From the NCBI GenBank assembly GCA_946630645.1, contig CAMOZD010000012.1, positions 1 to 11,144 on the forward strand: a stretch of 11,144 bases of DNA, given 5' to 3'. The stretch comes from an uncultured Lachnospiraceae bacterium (GTDB lineage: Bacteria > Bacillota > Clostridia > Lachnospirales > Lachnospiraceae). A model generated the notes under the pieces. The model did not search any database, was not told the origin of the DNA, and worked only from the letters and a program-made list of their open reading frames with translations. Below, piece by piece: positions 1-6,995 of this stretch (positions are counted from its first letter, which is position 1; every line of letters begins with the position of its first letter). A program made the translations under genes and the position numbers.

Positions 1-115
1 AAAAAATAATATAGCATAAATGGATGCAAAATGCAAGAAGATTTTCCCCTGCCGCCGGATTTCCGGACCAGAAAAGTCTGCCGTAAGCGGGGAATCAGAA
101 AAAAGAGGATCATGG

Positions 116-1897
116 ATGAAATACCTGCTTTGTGCCGTCAATGCAAAATATATACACACCAACCTGGCTGTTTACTGCCTGGAGGCCTACGCAAAAGCAC
201 ATGGGTCGGACGCCTGTTCCTGTGCGGAAATAGAGGTTTGTGAATATACCATTAACCACCATATGGACCAGCTGATCCAGGCTCTCTTCCAGGCCCGGCC
301 TGACGTCCTGGTCTTTTCCTGTTATATCTGGAATATTTCCATTATAAAAGAACTGGCTGGGGAGATGAAAAAGATCCTGCCCGGTCTGCGGATCTGGGCC
401 GGCGGCCCTGAGGTATCCTATGACGGAGCCATTTTCCTTCGGGATAATCCCCAGGTAGACCTGGTCATGCAGGGCGAGGGGGAAGTTCTTTTCACCAGTC
501 TCCTGCAGCTCTATGAAGAAGCCGGGGACCAGGCAGACCTTGGGGGCCTGCAGGGCCTCGTCTACAGAAAAGAGGGAAAGATTATTGACCAGGGTATGGC
601 CCCCTTTGTAGACCTGGACCAGGTTCCCTTTGTCTATAAAGATTTCGGTCTTTTTAAAAATAAGATCCTTTACTATGAGACCAGCAGGGGCTGCCCTTTC
701 TGCTGCAGCTACTGCCTGTCTTCAGTAGATGAGAAGGTCCGCTTCCGGTCCCTTAAGCTGGTGGAAAAAGAACTGGAGGCTTTCCTGGAGGCAGGGGTGC
801 CCCAGGTAAAGTTTGTGGACAGGACCTTTAACTGCAATAAAAACCATGCCATGGCCATCTGGACTTATATAAAGGACCATGACAGGGGACTGACTAATTT
901 TCATTTTGAGATTGGCGGAGACCTGCTGGATGAGGACAGCCTTGCCCTTTTTGAGCAGATGAGACCCGGTTTGATCCAGCTGGAGATCGGCGTCCAGTCC
1001 ACCAATCCGGAGACGCTGACAGCCATCCGGCGGCGGATGGACCTCGGGCAGATTTTTTCCCATGTGGACAGAATCCACAACATGGGAAATATCCACCAGC
1101 ACCTGGACCTGATCGCAGGTCTGCCCTATGAGGACTATGACCGGTTCGGTAAATCCTTTGATGATCTCTATGCCCACAAGCCTGACCAGCTGCAGCTGGG
1201 TTTTTTAAAGGTTCTCAAGGGGACCTATATGAAGGAGAAGGTTCAGGACTATGGTCTCCTTTACCGGGACGGTGCTCCCTATGAGGTTCTTGCCAGCCGC
1301 TGGATGTCCTATGAGGATATCCTCAGGCTGAAGGGGGTGGAGGAACTGACGGAGGACTACTATAACAGTGGTCAGTTCCATTGTACCCTGGCCTATGTCA
1401 TCCCTGCCTTTTCCGGACCCTTTGCCTTTTTTCAGGCCTTTTCTCTCTACTACAGGGGCCGGGGCTGTCACCTGCGCAGTCACAGCCGGCTGGCAAAATA
1501 TGAGATTCTGAGAGATTTTCTGGGTGAGACCGGCCTGGACCTGCCCTGGCTTGACCAGTTCCTGGTCATGGACCTTTATCTGAGAGAGAAGGCCAAGGCC
1601 AGACCGGCCTGGGCCACCGGCCAGGAGGACCACCGGGCCTTTTTTAAGAGTATGTACCGGGATCATGGGGACCTGCTCTTTCCCGGACTCACTGCAGCGG
1701 GAAACTACGATTCTAAAAAGATGGCGGGCAGGAGCCATATGGAACTTTTTGACATCGATGTTAAAGGCTTTCTGGAGACAGGAAAAATCAGACAGGGAAG
1801 CTTCTGCTGCCTGTTTGACTACCAGGACAGGGACCCCTTAAGCTATAATGCAAGGCTGGTCTGTCTTGACCTGGGGACACTGACATTTAATACTTGA
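116..1897 (+). CDS. B12-binding radical SAM protein, DUF4080 type
   Basis: This 593-residue protein is a cobalamin-binding-domain radical SAM enzyme whose substrate is unknown. Residues about 1-140 look like the Rossmann-like B12-binding fold (start MKYLLCAVNAKYIHTNLAV, later WAGGPEVSYD and QGEGE), but I do not see the DxHxxG cobalt-ligand motif of methyltransferases. The radical SAM core follows, with the Cx3Cx2C iron-sulfur triad at Cys193, Cys197 and Cys200 inside CPFCCSYC, which also contains an extra Cys196. The C-terminal ~200 residues correspond to the region called DUF4080 in similar Firmicute proteins. The reading frame is open from position 20, but the ATG at 116 is preferred: AGAGGA lies 6 nt upstream and the family N-terminus begins there. 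It is a cytosolic enzyme. The TGA stop is the first codon of a 6-bp tandem duplication. Family assignment is firm; the reaction is not known. Confidence 0.9.
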   Translation: MKYLLCAVNAKYIHTNLAVYCLEAYAKAHGSDACSCAEIEVCEYTINHHMDQLIQALFQARPDVLVFSCYIWNISIIKELAGEMKKILPGLRIWAGGPEVSYDGAIFLRDNPQVDLVMQGEGEVLFTSLLQLYEEAGDQADLGGLQGLVYRKEGKIIDQGMAPFVDLDQVPFVYKDFGLFKNKILYYETSRGCPFCCSYCLSSVDEKVRFRSLKLVEKELEAFLEAGVPQVKFVDRTFNCNKNHAMAIWTYIKDHDRGLTNFHFEIGGDLLDEDSLALFEQMRPGLIQLEIGVQSTNPETLTAIRRRMDLGQIFSHVDRIHNMGNIHQHLDLIAGLPYEDYDRFGKSFDDLYAHKPDQLQLGFLKVLKGTYMKEKVQDYGLLYRDGAPYEVLASRWMSYEDILRLKGVEELTEDYYNSGQFHCTLAYVIPAFSGPFAFFQAFSLYYRGRGCHLRSHSRLAKYEILRDFLGETGLDLPWLDQFLVMDLYLREKAKARPAWATGQEDHRAFFKSMYRDHGDLLFPGLTAAGNYDSKKMAGRSHMELFDIDVKGFLETGKIRQGSFCCLFDYQDRDPLSYNARLVCLDLGTLTFNT

Positions 1898-1922
1898 ATG
1901 TGAATGGAAAATGCCTTAAAAT
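1894..1922 (+). promoter_or_regulatory. Candidate sigma-A promoter for small peptide and vanW
   Basis: TTGAAT (1894-1899, 4 of 6 matches to the -35 consensus) and TAAAAT (1917-1922, 5 of 6 to the -10 consensus) are separated by exactly 17 nt. The site lies just after the radical SAM stop codon and upstream of the small peptide and VanW genes. The -35 element overlaps the 6-bp duplication. No extended -10 TGn is present, so strength is uncertain. Confidence 0.4.
1895..1906. repeat. 6-bp tandem duplication at radical SAM stop codon
   Basis: TGAATG occurs twice back to back (1895-1900, 1901-1906). The first copy starts with the TGA stop of the radical SAM gene, and the second puts another TGA in the same frame. 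This could be chance for so short a unit, but it matches the longer stop-codon duplications elsewhere in the window. Confidence 0.6.
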
Positions 1923-1980
1923 AGGAGAAGTATTGTATTTTTTAATAGATTATATGAATAGAAAGAAGGTTGGATGTAGC

Positions 1981-2079
1981 ATGAGGTCAAAAAAGCATCA
2001 GAAGATTGCGGCAATCGTAATTGTGGTCGTTATACTGGCCATGGTAGTAACATCAATTGTGCCTGCGATATTAATGTAA
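1981..2079 (+). CDS. Small single-pass membrane peptide (32 aa)
   Basis: This short ORF encodes MRSKKHQKIAAIVIVVVILA followed by MVVTSIVPAILM. It has a basic N-terminus (R, K, K, H, K) and then one hydrophobic helix of about 22 residues, the layout of a small inner-membrane peptide with its N-terminus inside. The frame is open from 1894, but the ATG at 1981 is chosen because AAGAAGG lies about 11 nt upstream and the basic-then-hydrophobic pattern starts there. It lies 33 nt before the VanW gene, so the two are probably co-transcribed. Short basic/hydrophobic proteins of this kind are common in Firmicutes, but I cannot tie this one to a named family and assign no function. Its last four codons, including the TAA stop, are perfectly duplicated. 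Confidence 0.6.
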   Translation: MRSKKHQKIAAIVIVVVILAMVVTSIVPAILM

Positions 2080-2094
2080 ATATTAATGTAAATA
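2068..2094. repeat. 12-bp perfect tandem duplication spanning a stop codon
   Basis: ATATTAATGTAA is present at 2068-2079 and 2080-2091, followed by a further ATA. The first copy is the final Ile-Leu-Met-stop of the small membrane peptide. Because 12 is a multiple of three, the second copy would again read Ile-Leu-Met-stop in the same frame. The second copy ends just before the VanW ribosome-binding site. Confidence 0.9.
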
Positions 2095-2112
2095 AGGAAT
2101 TTAGGAGCACTT

Positions 2113-3564
2113 ATGTATAAAAAAATTGCAATAGCCATACTGGTTCTTCTTCTGGCCGCAGTGGCTGGCCTGGCCGGTTATGTGGGCTACTATTATAATA
2201 AGTATGTGGATATAGATACCATTTATCCCGGTGTATATATCCAGGGCATGGACGTCAGCGGCATGTCCCTGCAGGAAGCCCAGAAGAAGATTGATGACTA
2301 CTCTGCTGAGGCAGGAAAGCACACGATTACCCTCCAGGTCGGAGAGAGGGAATGCAGCTTTTCCCTTGGAGAGGTAGGGCTCCACTGCACCAGTGCCGAT
2401 GCGGCCAGCAGGGCCTACAGCATGGGCAGGAGCGGCAACATTATTGACCGGATTCTTGACGTTCACCAGCTGGAGTCCTCCAAGGTTGATTTCCCTCTGA
2501 CCTATGCGGTGGATGAGAATCAGGTAAGAATGGGAGTTAGTGTACTGGCCAGACAGTTCCTGGCTACAAAGAAGGACGCGACCATCAGGAGAAAAAAGGG
2601 CAAGTTCCTTGTCACCGATGAGGTAGTGGGTATTGACATAGACTTCAACCAGAACGCAGACAAGCTGATTTCTCTATTGAAGGCAGAGAACTGGGAACCC
2701 CAGTCGATTACTTTCCCTATGGATTACAAGGAGGATAAGCCGGCCCACACCAAAGCAGAACTGGATACGATCCAGGACGTTCTTGGAACTTTTACCACTT
2801 CCTATGCCGGGTCTGCTGAGGGACGCTGTGCCAATGTGGAGAACGGAGCCTCCCTCATTAATGGGACGGTGCTTTATCCGGGGGAAGAGTTCTCAGTCTA
2901 TAAGGCGGTATCTCCTTTCAGCAAGGAGAACGGCTATCAGCTGGCCGGCTCTTATGAGAACGGATCCACGATCCAGACCTATGGCGGAGGAATCTGCCAG
3001 GTGTCCACAACCCTTTATAATGCGGTTCTCAGGGCTGAGCTGAAGATTGTGGAAAGACAGAATCATTCCATGACCGTCCACTATGTGGAACTGTCTGAGG
3101 ATGCGGCCATCGCCGGAACCCAGAAGGATTTTAAGTTTAAGAACAGTCTGGATACCCCCATCTATATTCTGGGAAAGACGGAAGATAAGCAGATTAAGTT
3201 TACCATATATGGAAAAGAGTACCGGGATAAAGACCGGTCCATAGAATTTGTTTCTAAAACCAAAAGCTCGATTGCACCCAAGGAGGAGATCATCAAGGAT
3301 GACACTCTGAAGAAGGGTAAGAAAGTGGTGGAGAAACAGGGAAAGACCGGCTACAAGGCCGAGCTTTGGAAGGTGATCCATCAGAAGGGCAAGGAGGACG
3401 AATTGGTCCAGGTCAACTCCAGCTATTATATCAGCACGCCTTCAGTGATTCGTGTGGGGACCAAGGAAGAGAAGAAAGAGACGAAAAAGAAAGATGGGAC
3501 TGATGTCAATACTCCCGGCAATGAGGGAGAGATTGTGACGGAATCCCTGGATACAAATAACTGA
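2113..3564 (+). CDS. VanW family membrane-anchored cell-envelope protein with G5 domain
   Basis: This 483-residue protein begins with a short basic stretch and a hydrophobic helix at about residues 5-27, a signal anchor that would place the rest outside the membrane. Residues about 35-210 resemble the putative peptidoglycan-binding region often found before VanW (YPGVYIQGMDVSG, then a second related segment with GKFLVTDEVVGIDID). The VanW domain spans roughly 214-357 and contains the signature YGGGICQVSTTLYNAV with Cys295. A G5-like domain follows at about 370-445, then a Lys/Glu-rich tail. ATG 2113 has AGGAG 5 nt upstream. VanW was named from vancomycin-resistance clusters, but its biochemical role is unknown and nothing here suggests a resistance locus. 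The domain set points to wall binding. The TGA stop opens a 14-bp tandem duplication. Confidence 0.9.
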   Translation: MYKKIAIAILVLLLAAVAGLAGYVGYYYNKYVDIDTIYPGVYIQGMDVSGMSLQEAQKKIDDYSAEAGKHTITLQVGERECSFSLGEVGLHCTSADAASRAYSMGRSGNIIDRILDVHQLESSKVDFPLTYAVDENQVRMGVSVLARQFLATKKDATIRRKKGKFLVTDEVVGIDIDFNQNADKLISLLKAENWEPQSITFPMDYKEDKPAHTKAELDTIQDVLGTFTTSYAGSAEGRCANVENGASLINGTVLYPGEEFSVYKAVSPFSKENGYQLAGSYENGSTIQTYGGGICQVSTTLYNAVLRAELKIVERQNHSMTVHYVELSEDAAIAGTQKDFKFKNSLDTPIYILGKTEDKQIKFTIYGKEYRDKDRSIEFVSKTKSSIAPKEEIIKDDTLKKGKKVVEKQGKTGYKAELWKVIHQKGKEDELVQVNSSYYISTPSVIRVGTKEEKKETKKKDGTDVNTPGNEGEIVTESLDTNN

Positions 3565-3589
3565 CAGAAACAAAATGACAGAAACAAAA
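3562..3589. repeat. 14-bp perfect tandem duplication starting at vanW stop
   Basis: TGACAGAAACAAAA is repeated exactly and adjacently at 3562-3575 and 3576-3589. The first three bases are the stop codon of the VanW gene. The unit length is not a multiple of three, so the second TGA falls in another frame. No stem-loop terminator is visible in 3565-3643. Confidence 0.92.
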
Positions 3590-3643
3590 GAATAGTAGAC
3601 ACAGACGACAAATAGAAAGAAATGCGGTGATCTTTGTTCTGTT

Positions 3644-4666
3644 ATGAGACTGGGTAAACTCAAAGAGAGTGTATGGCAGCGCTCTGTGGAAAAACAATTG
3701 CATAAGAATCTGAACAGATATAAGACGGCATCACTTGGTGATGCCTTAGTCTTATCACCGGAAGCCGGCTCCGGAAGGACGGCCTGGCTCACGGCGGCTG
3801 TAGCGCCTGTCCGTGGCTGGATCCTGGCTCCGGAACGTCTGGTCGCCAGAGCTCTTGCCTCGGCGGCTGCCTGCAGAATGGGAAGCGGGCCTGATCTGAG
3901 GACTTATCCTCAGCTGCATATCAGTGCCATACTGCCGCCGGAGACGGAGGAGCAGCCTTTTAAAAAGCTGGTCCGGGACCTGGACCGGCTGGCCTGGGAC
4001 CAGAACATGTTCCTCTTTGTGGACCGGGCGGAGGTCAGTCCGGCGGTTACAAGCCTCTTGCTTTATGGCTGGCTTCAGGGACCTGCGGGGCCTGCTGCCC
4101 CGGGAGCCGGAGCCCCGGAAAAGGGGAGGCCGGATTATAGCGGCTGGGATATCTGCATGGCCGGCGACCTGGCGGCGGAAGGGACAGCCCTGATCGCTGC
4201 CGAAAAGAGGCCAGAGCTGGAACAAAGATACACAAGGGACTATATTGATGCGGCCGGTACTACACTGGACCGGCAGGCCTTGAAAAGAATGCAGGATATT
4301 CTGGCCAAGCATTTTCCAGGTCCGGTTCTTGACCTGGGCCAGGGAGGCGTCTTCGGAGGCCTCTGGGAACTGGCTGTCGCGGCCAGGGTGGGACTTAGTG
4401 TTGAACTCAAAAGGATTCCGGTCCGCCAGCATACCATTGAGTTGTGTGAATACTACCGGCTGAATCCCTACAAGCTCCACTCCGGCGGAAATCTTCTGAT
4501 TCTCTGTGAGGACGGGCCAGGTCTTGTGGACCGGGCCGGTCAGGCAGGAGTGCGGGCCGCCGTCATCGGCCGGGCTGAGACCGGCAATGACAGAACGGTC
4601 AGCTATGACGATGAAGTCCGATACTTAGAACCACCTGATATGGATGAGATCTATAAAATAGTTTAA
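3644..4666 (+). CDS. Divergent AIR-synthase-like (PurM/HypE superfamily) protein
   Basis: The 340-residue product resembles the AIR-synthase-related proteins of Clostridia: start MRLGKLKESVWQRSVEKQL, a middle segment ending AEGTALIAAEKRPELEQRY, and a C-terminal half DLGQGGVFGGLWELA, IPVRQHTIELCEYY and LNPYKLHSGGNLL. In this superfamily (PurM, HypE, ThiL, SelD) an N-terminal GxGxDxA-like loop and a C-terminal HDxTxGG motif support ATP binding. Here the first is reduced to SLGDA (Asp33) and the second reads LDLGQGG (Asp230), lacking the His and Thr, and the middle carries a Pro/Gly/Ala-rich stretch (about 146-160). The enzyme may therefore be altered or inactive. ATG 3644 matches the family N-terminus; the GGTGATC upstream pairs well with the 16S tail but is distant. 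The gene ends in a 9-bp stop duplication. The superfamily is likely; the substrate is unknown. Confidence 0.75.
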   Translation: MRLGKLKESVWQRSVEKQLHKNLNRYKTASLGDALVLSPEAGSGRTAWLTAAVAPVRGWILAPERLVARALASAAACRMGSGPDLRTYPQLHISAILPPETEEQPFKKLVRDLDRLAWDQNMFLFVDRAEVSPAVTSLLLYGWLQGPAGPAAPGAGAPEKGRPDYSGWDICMAGDLAAEGTALIAAEKRPELEQRYTRDYIDAAGTTLDRQALKRMQDILAKHFPGPVLDLGQGGVFGGLWELAVAARVGLSVELKRIPVRQHTIELCEYYRLNPYKLHSGGNLLILCEDGPGLVDRAGQAGVRAAVIGRAETGNDRTVSYDDEVRYLEPPDMDEIYKIV

Positions 4667-4675
4667 ATAGTTTAA
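4658..4675. repeat. 9-bp perfect tandem duplication spanning a stop codon
   Basis: ATAGTTTAA occurs at 4658-4666 and 4667-4675. The first copy is the last two codons and TAA stop of the AIR-synthase-like gene. The 9-bp unit keeps the frame, so the second copy repeats Ile-Val-stop. Confidence 0.85.
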
Positions 4676-4695
4676 TCAGATTAATGGAGGCAGAG

Positions 4696-5178
4696 ATGCG
4701 CAAAGAAATATTAAAGATGCTGGAGAATAACAGCAGGATTGATTTACATGACCTGGCAATAATGATGGGAACAGACGAGACCAGGGTTTACCAGGAGATT
4801 GAAAAGATGGAGAAGGAAGGGATTATCTGTGGATATCCTACTCTGATCAACTGGGATAAGACCGGTGAGGAGAAGGTGACGGCCCTCATCGAGGTCCGGG
4901 TTACCCCCCAGAGGGGCCAGGGCTTTGAAAAACTGGCAGAAAGAATCACCAACTACCCGGAGGTCAGATCAGTCTACCTTATGTCAGGAGCCTTTGATTT
5001 TGCCGTATTCCTGGAAGGAAAGACCCTGAAAGAGGTTTCTATGTTTGTGACAAGCAAGCTGTCTACCCTCGATGCCATTACCAGTACATCCACTCATTTC
5101 GTACTGAAGAAATATAAAGATTACGGCATTATTATGCTGGATAAGCCTAAGAGCAGCAGAATGAAGGTGACACTATGA
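4696..5178 (+). CDS. Lrp/AsnC family transcriptional regulator
   Basis: This 160-residue DNA-binding regulator has an N-terminal winged helix-turn-helix (about residues 8-50, IDLHDLAIMMGTDETRVYQE) and a C-terminal RAM/ligand-binding domain (about 63-140, including VTALIEVRV, YLMSGAFDFAVF and THFVLKKYK), the standard Lrp/AsnC order and length. Such proteins form dimers or octamers and often sense amino acids. An in-frame ATG exists at 4684, but GGAGG at 4686-4690 overlaps that codon and sits 5 nt before the ATG at 4696, so 4696 is chosen. The TGA stop overlaps the ATG of the aminotransferase gene (ATGA, 4 nt shared), which implies translational coupling and suggests the regulator controls, or responds to the product of, that enzyme. 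Autoregulation is typical of the family, but no operator could be defined here. Confidence 0.92.
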   Translation: MRKEILKMLENNSRIDLHDLAIMMGTDETRVYQEIEKMEKEGIICGYPTLINWDKTGEEKVTALIEVRVTPQRGQGFEKLAERITNYPEVRSVYLMSGAFDFAVFLEGKTLKEVSMFVTSKLSTLDAITSTSTHFVLKKYKDYGIIMLDKPKSSRMKVTL

Positions 5179-6347
5179 GGAATCCCTTATCTGATACGGT
5201 GGTTCAACTGAAACCATCGGGCATACGTAAATTTTTTGATGTGGTCCAGGAGATGCCGGATGCCATTTCTCTGGGTGTGGGCGAACCGGATTTCGATACG
5301 CCCTGGCATATCCGGGAGGAAGGTATCTATTCCTTAGAGCGGGGAAGGACCTTCTATACATCTAATGCCGGTCTCATGGAACTGAGACAGGCCATAGCCC
5401 GGTATACTTACAGGAAATGCAACATTTCCTATGATCCTAAAAAGGAGATCCTGGTTACGGTGGGCGGCAGTGAGGGAATTGATGTGGCCCTGCGGGCCAT
5501 GCTTAATCCCGGCGATGAAGTGATTATTCCGGAGCCCTCCTATGTATCCTATGTGCCCTGTGTGGCCCTGACCGGAGGTGTGCCGGTGACCATTCCCCTT
5601 CAGGAGAAAAACCGGTTTAAGCTGACTGAGGAGGAACTGCTGGGAGCCATCACAGACAAGACCAAGATTCTTGTGCTTACCTTCCCCAACAATCCCACAG
5701 GGGCCATTATGACCAAAGAAGACCTGGAGCCTATTGCCAGGATTGTACGGGAGAAGGACCTCTATGTGATTTCCGATGAAATCTACGCCGAGCTGACCTA
5801 TGGTGTGGACCACTGCTCCATCGCCACTTTCCCGGGCCTGCGGGAGAGGACTATTGTAATCAATGGTTTCAGTAAAGCTTTCGCCATGACCGGCTGGAGA
5901 CTGGGCTATGCCATGGGTCCGGAAGTGATCCTTAAGCAGATGACCAAGATTCACCAGTATTGTATTATGGCTGCGCCCACCACCAGCCAGTATGCCGCCG
6001 TGGAGGCCATGAATAACGGAGAGGAAGATGTGCAGGAGATGAGAAATGCCTACAATCACCGCCGCCGTTATCTGGTGGAGCGCTTTAAGCAGATCGGACT
6101 TAAATGTTTTGAGCCGGAAGGAGCATTCTATATCTTTCCCAGTATCCAGGAATTCGGCATGACTTCCGAAGAGTTTGCTACCCGTTTTCTCAGAGAGGAG
6201 AAGGTAGCGGTCGTACCGGGAACAGCTTTCGGGGAATGTGGTGAGGGCTTTTTACGTGTGTCCTATGCCTACTCCTTAGATGAGCTTAAGATTGCCCTTG
6301 GACGGCTGGAGCGGTTTATCGACAGGCTCAGGTCCGAAAAGTTTTAA
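5175..6347 (+). CDS. Class I/II PLP-dependent aminotransferase
   Basis: The 390-residue protein is a fold-type I aminotransferase that transfers amino groups between an amino acid and a 2-oxo acid. Visible active-site signatures are NNPTG (Asn173), SDEIYAEL (Asp201 for the pyridine nitrogen, Tyr204), the PLP-binding lysine in GFSKAFAMTGWRLGY (Lys234), and RVSYAYS (Arg361, substrate carboxylate). The length and the start SGIRKFFDVVQEMPDAISLGVGEPDFDTP fit the family often annotated as aspartate, alanine or aromatic (PatA-like) aminotransferase, but substrate preference cannot be read from sequence. ATG 5175 overlaps the TGA of the Lrp/AsnC gene by ATGA. The neighbouring regulator suggests amino-acid-responsive expression. 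The stop lies 10 nt before the trmL start, so these genes are probably one transcript. Confidence 0.93.
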   Translation: MRNPLSDTVVQLKPSGIRKFFDVVQEMPDAISLGVGEPDFDTPWHIREEGIYSLERGRTFYTSNAGLMELRQAIARYTYRKCNISYDPKKEILVTVGGSEGIDVALRAMLNPGDEVIIPEPSYVSYVPCVALTGGVPVTIPLQEKNRFKLTEEELLGAITDKTKILVLTFPNNPTGAIMTKEDLEPIARIVREKDLYVISDEIYAELTYGVDHCSIATFPGLRERTIVINGFSKAFAMTGWRLGYAMGPEVILKQMTKIHQYCIMAAPTTSQYAAVEAMNNGEEDVQEMRNAYNHRRRYLVERFKQIGLKCFEPEGAFYIFPSIQEFGMTSEEFATRFLREEKVAVVPGTAFGECGEGFLRVSYAYSLDELKIALGRLERFIDRLRSEKF

Positions 6348-6357
6348 GGGATGCGGC

Positions 6358-6849
6358 ATGGTTAATATTGTATTACATGAGCCGGAGATTCCGGCCAATA
6401 CCGGTAATATAGGCCGTACTTGTGTGGCGACCCACAGTGTCCTCCACCTGATTGAGCCCCTGGGCTTCCGGATTAATGACAAAATGTTAAAAAGGGCCGG
6501 CCTGGATTACTGGGATAAGCTGGATGTGAGAGTCTATGAGGACTTCGAAGATTTCCTCAGTAAGAACCCCGGGGCCAGGATTTATATGGCCACCACCAAG
6601 TCCCGGCAGACCTATGCCGATGTGACTTATGAGGATGGCTGCTATATTATGTTTGGCAAGGAAAGTGCCGGCATCCCGGAGGAGATTCTCCTTGATTACA
6701 AGGACACGGCAGTGAGGATTCCCATGTTTGGGGATATCCGGTCCCTGAACCTGTCCAATTCGGTCTCCGTTATCCTTTATGAAGCCTTGAGACAGCAGGG
6801 CTTTAAGGAACTGGAACTGGAGGGGCAGCTTCATCACTACCAGTGGTAA
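6358..6849 (+). CDS. trmL: tRNA (cytidine(34)-2'-O)-methyltransferase, SPOUT family
   Basis: This 163-residue SPOUT methyltransferase is expected to 2'-O-methylate the wobble nucleotide of certain leucine tRNAs using S-adenosylmethionine. It has the family's N-terminal block NIVLHEPEIPANTGNIGRTC (residues 3-22), the FGKESAGIP loop (99-107) and the knot segment IPMFGDIRSLNLSNSVSV (121-138) followed by ILYEALRQ. The size matches minimal TrmL (YibK/CspR), with no extra RNA-binding domain. The frame is open from 6280, inside the aminotransferase gene, but ATG 6358 is preferred because AAGGGA lies 6 nt upstream and the family sequence begins there. Gap to the previous stop is 10 nt. The TAA is followed by a TAAG repeat. 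Position 34 specificity is inferred from family membership. Confidence 0.93.
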   Translation: MVNIVLHEPEIPANTGNIGRTCVATHSVLHLIEPLGFRINDKMLKRAGLDYWDKLDVRVYEDFEDFLSKNPGARIYMATTKSRQTYADVTYEDGCYIMFGKESAGIPEEILLDYKDTAVRIPMFGDIRSLNLSNSVSVILYEALRQQGFKELELEGQLHHYQW

Positions 6850-6854
6850 GTAAG
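6847..6854. repeat. 4-bp tandem TAAG at trmL stop
   Basis: TAAG TAAG begins with the TAA stop of trmL; the second TAA is shifted by one frame. It is short enough to be chance and is listed only because longer stop-codon duplications occur at other genes here. Confidence 0.35.
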
Positions 6855-6873
6855 CTCCATAGTTTACTGGCAT

Positions 6874-6995
6874 GGCAGGGGAAAGTAAGCCCATGAATGA
6901 CCACTATGGCAGTGATAATCAAGCTTATGGTATGGTACAGTCGCTAAGGCAGGGGATGATAAGCCCTATGGCACGGCCGTTATGGCAAAGATGAT
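6874..6995. repeat. Degenerate ~75-bp direct repeat rich in TATGG
   Basis: GGCAGGGGA...TAAGCCC...ATG appears at 6874-6895 and again, with small differences, at 6948-6970. Downstream, TATGGCAGTGATAAT (6905) resembles TATGGCAAAGATGAT (6981). The spacing is 74-76 nt in both pairs. TATGG occurs six times between 6905 and 7006 (6905, 6926, 6931, 6967, 6981, 7002). Indels make the two copies unequal, so this appears to be an old duplication. Confidence 0.5.

Noticed and set aside
20..115. Longer N-terminus for the radical SAM protein from ATG 20
   Set aside because: The added residues show no domain similarity, and ATG 116 has a ribosome site and matches the family start.
2057..2086. Possible promoter TTGTGC/TATTAA before vanW
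   Set aside because: Only 3 and 4 of 6 consensus matches with an 18-nt spacer; the -10 falls within duplicated sequence.
2113..3564. Vancomycin-resistance locus from the VanW domain
   Set aside because: No VanH, ligase, VanX/Y or two-component genes are nearby; VanW-G5 proteins are common in Clostridia without resistance.
3755..4480. Leftward 241-codon open frame opposite the AIR-synthase-like gene
   Set aside because: The protein is Arg/Pro/Ser-rich without domains, and the opposite strand has family similarity; it is a by-product of GC-rich codons.
4684..4695. ATG 4684 as start of the Lrp/AsnC regulator
   Set aside because: GGAGG overlaps that codon and is ideally spaced for ATG 4696.
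5334..6059. Leftward 241-codon open frame opposite the aminotransferase
   Set aside because: It is His/Gly-rich with no motif and lies inside a gene with an intact PLP site.
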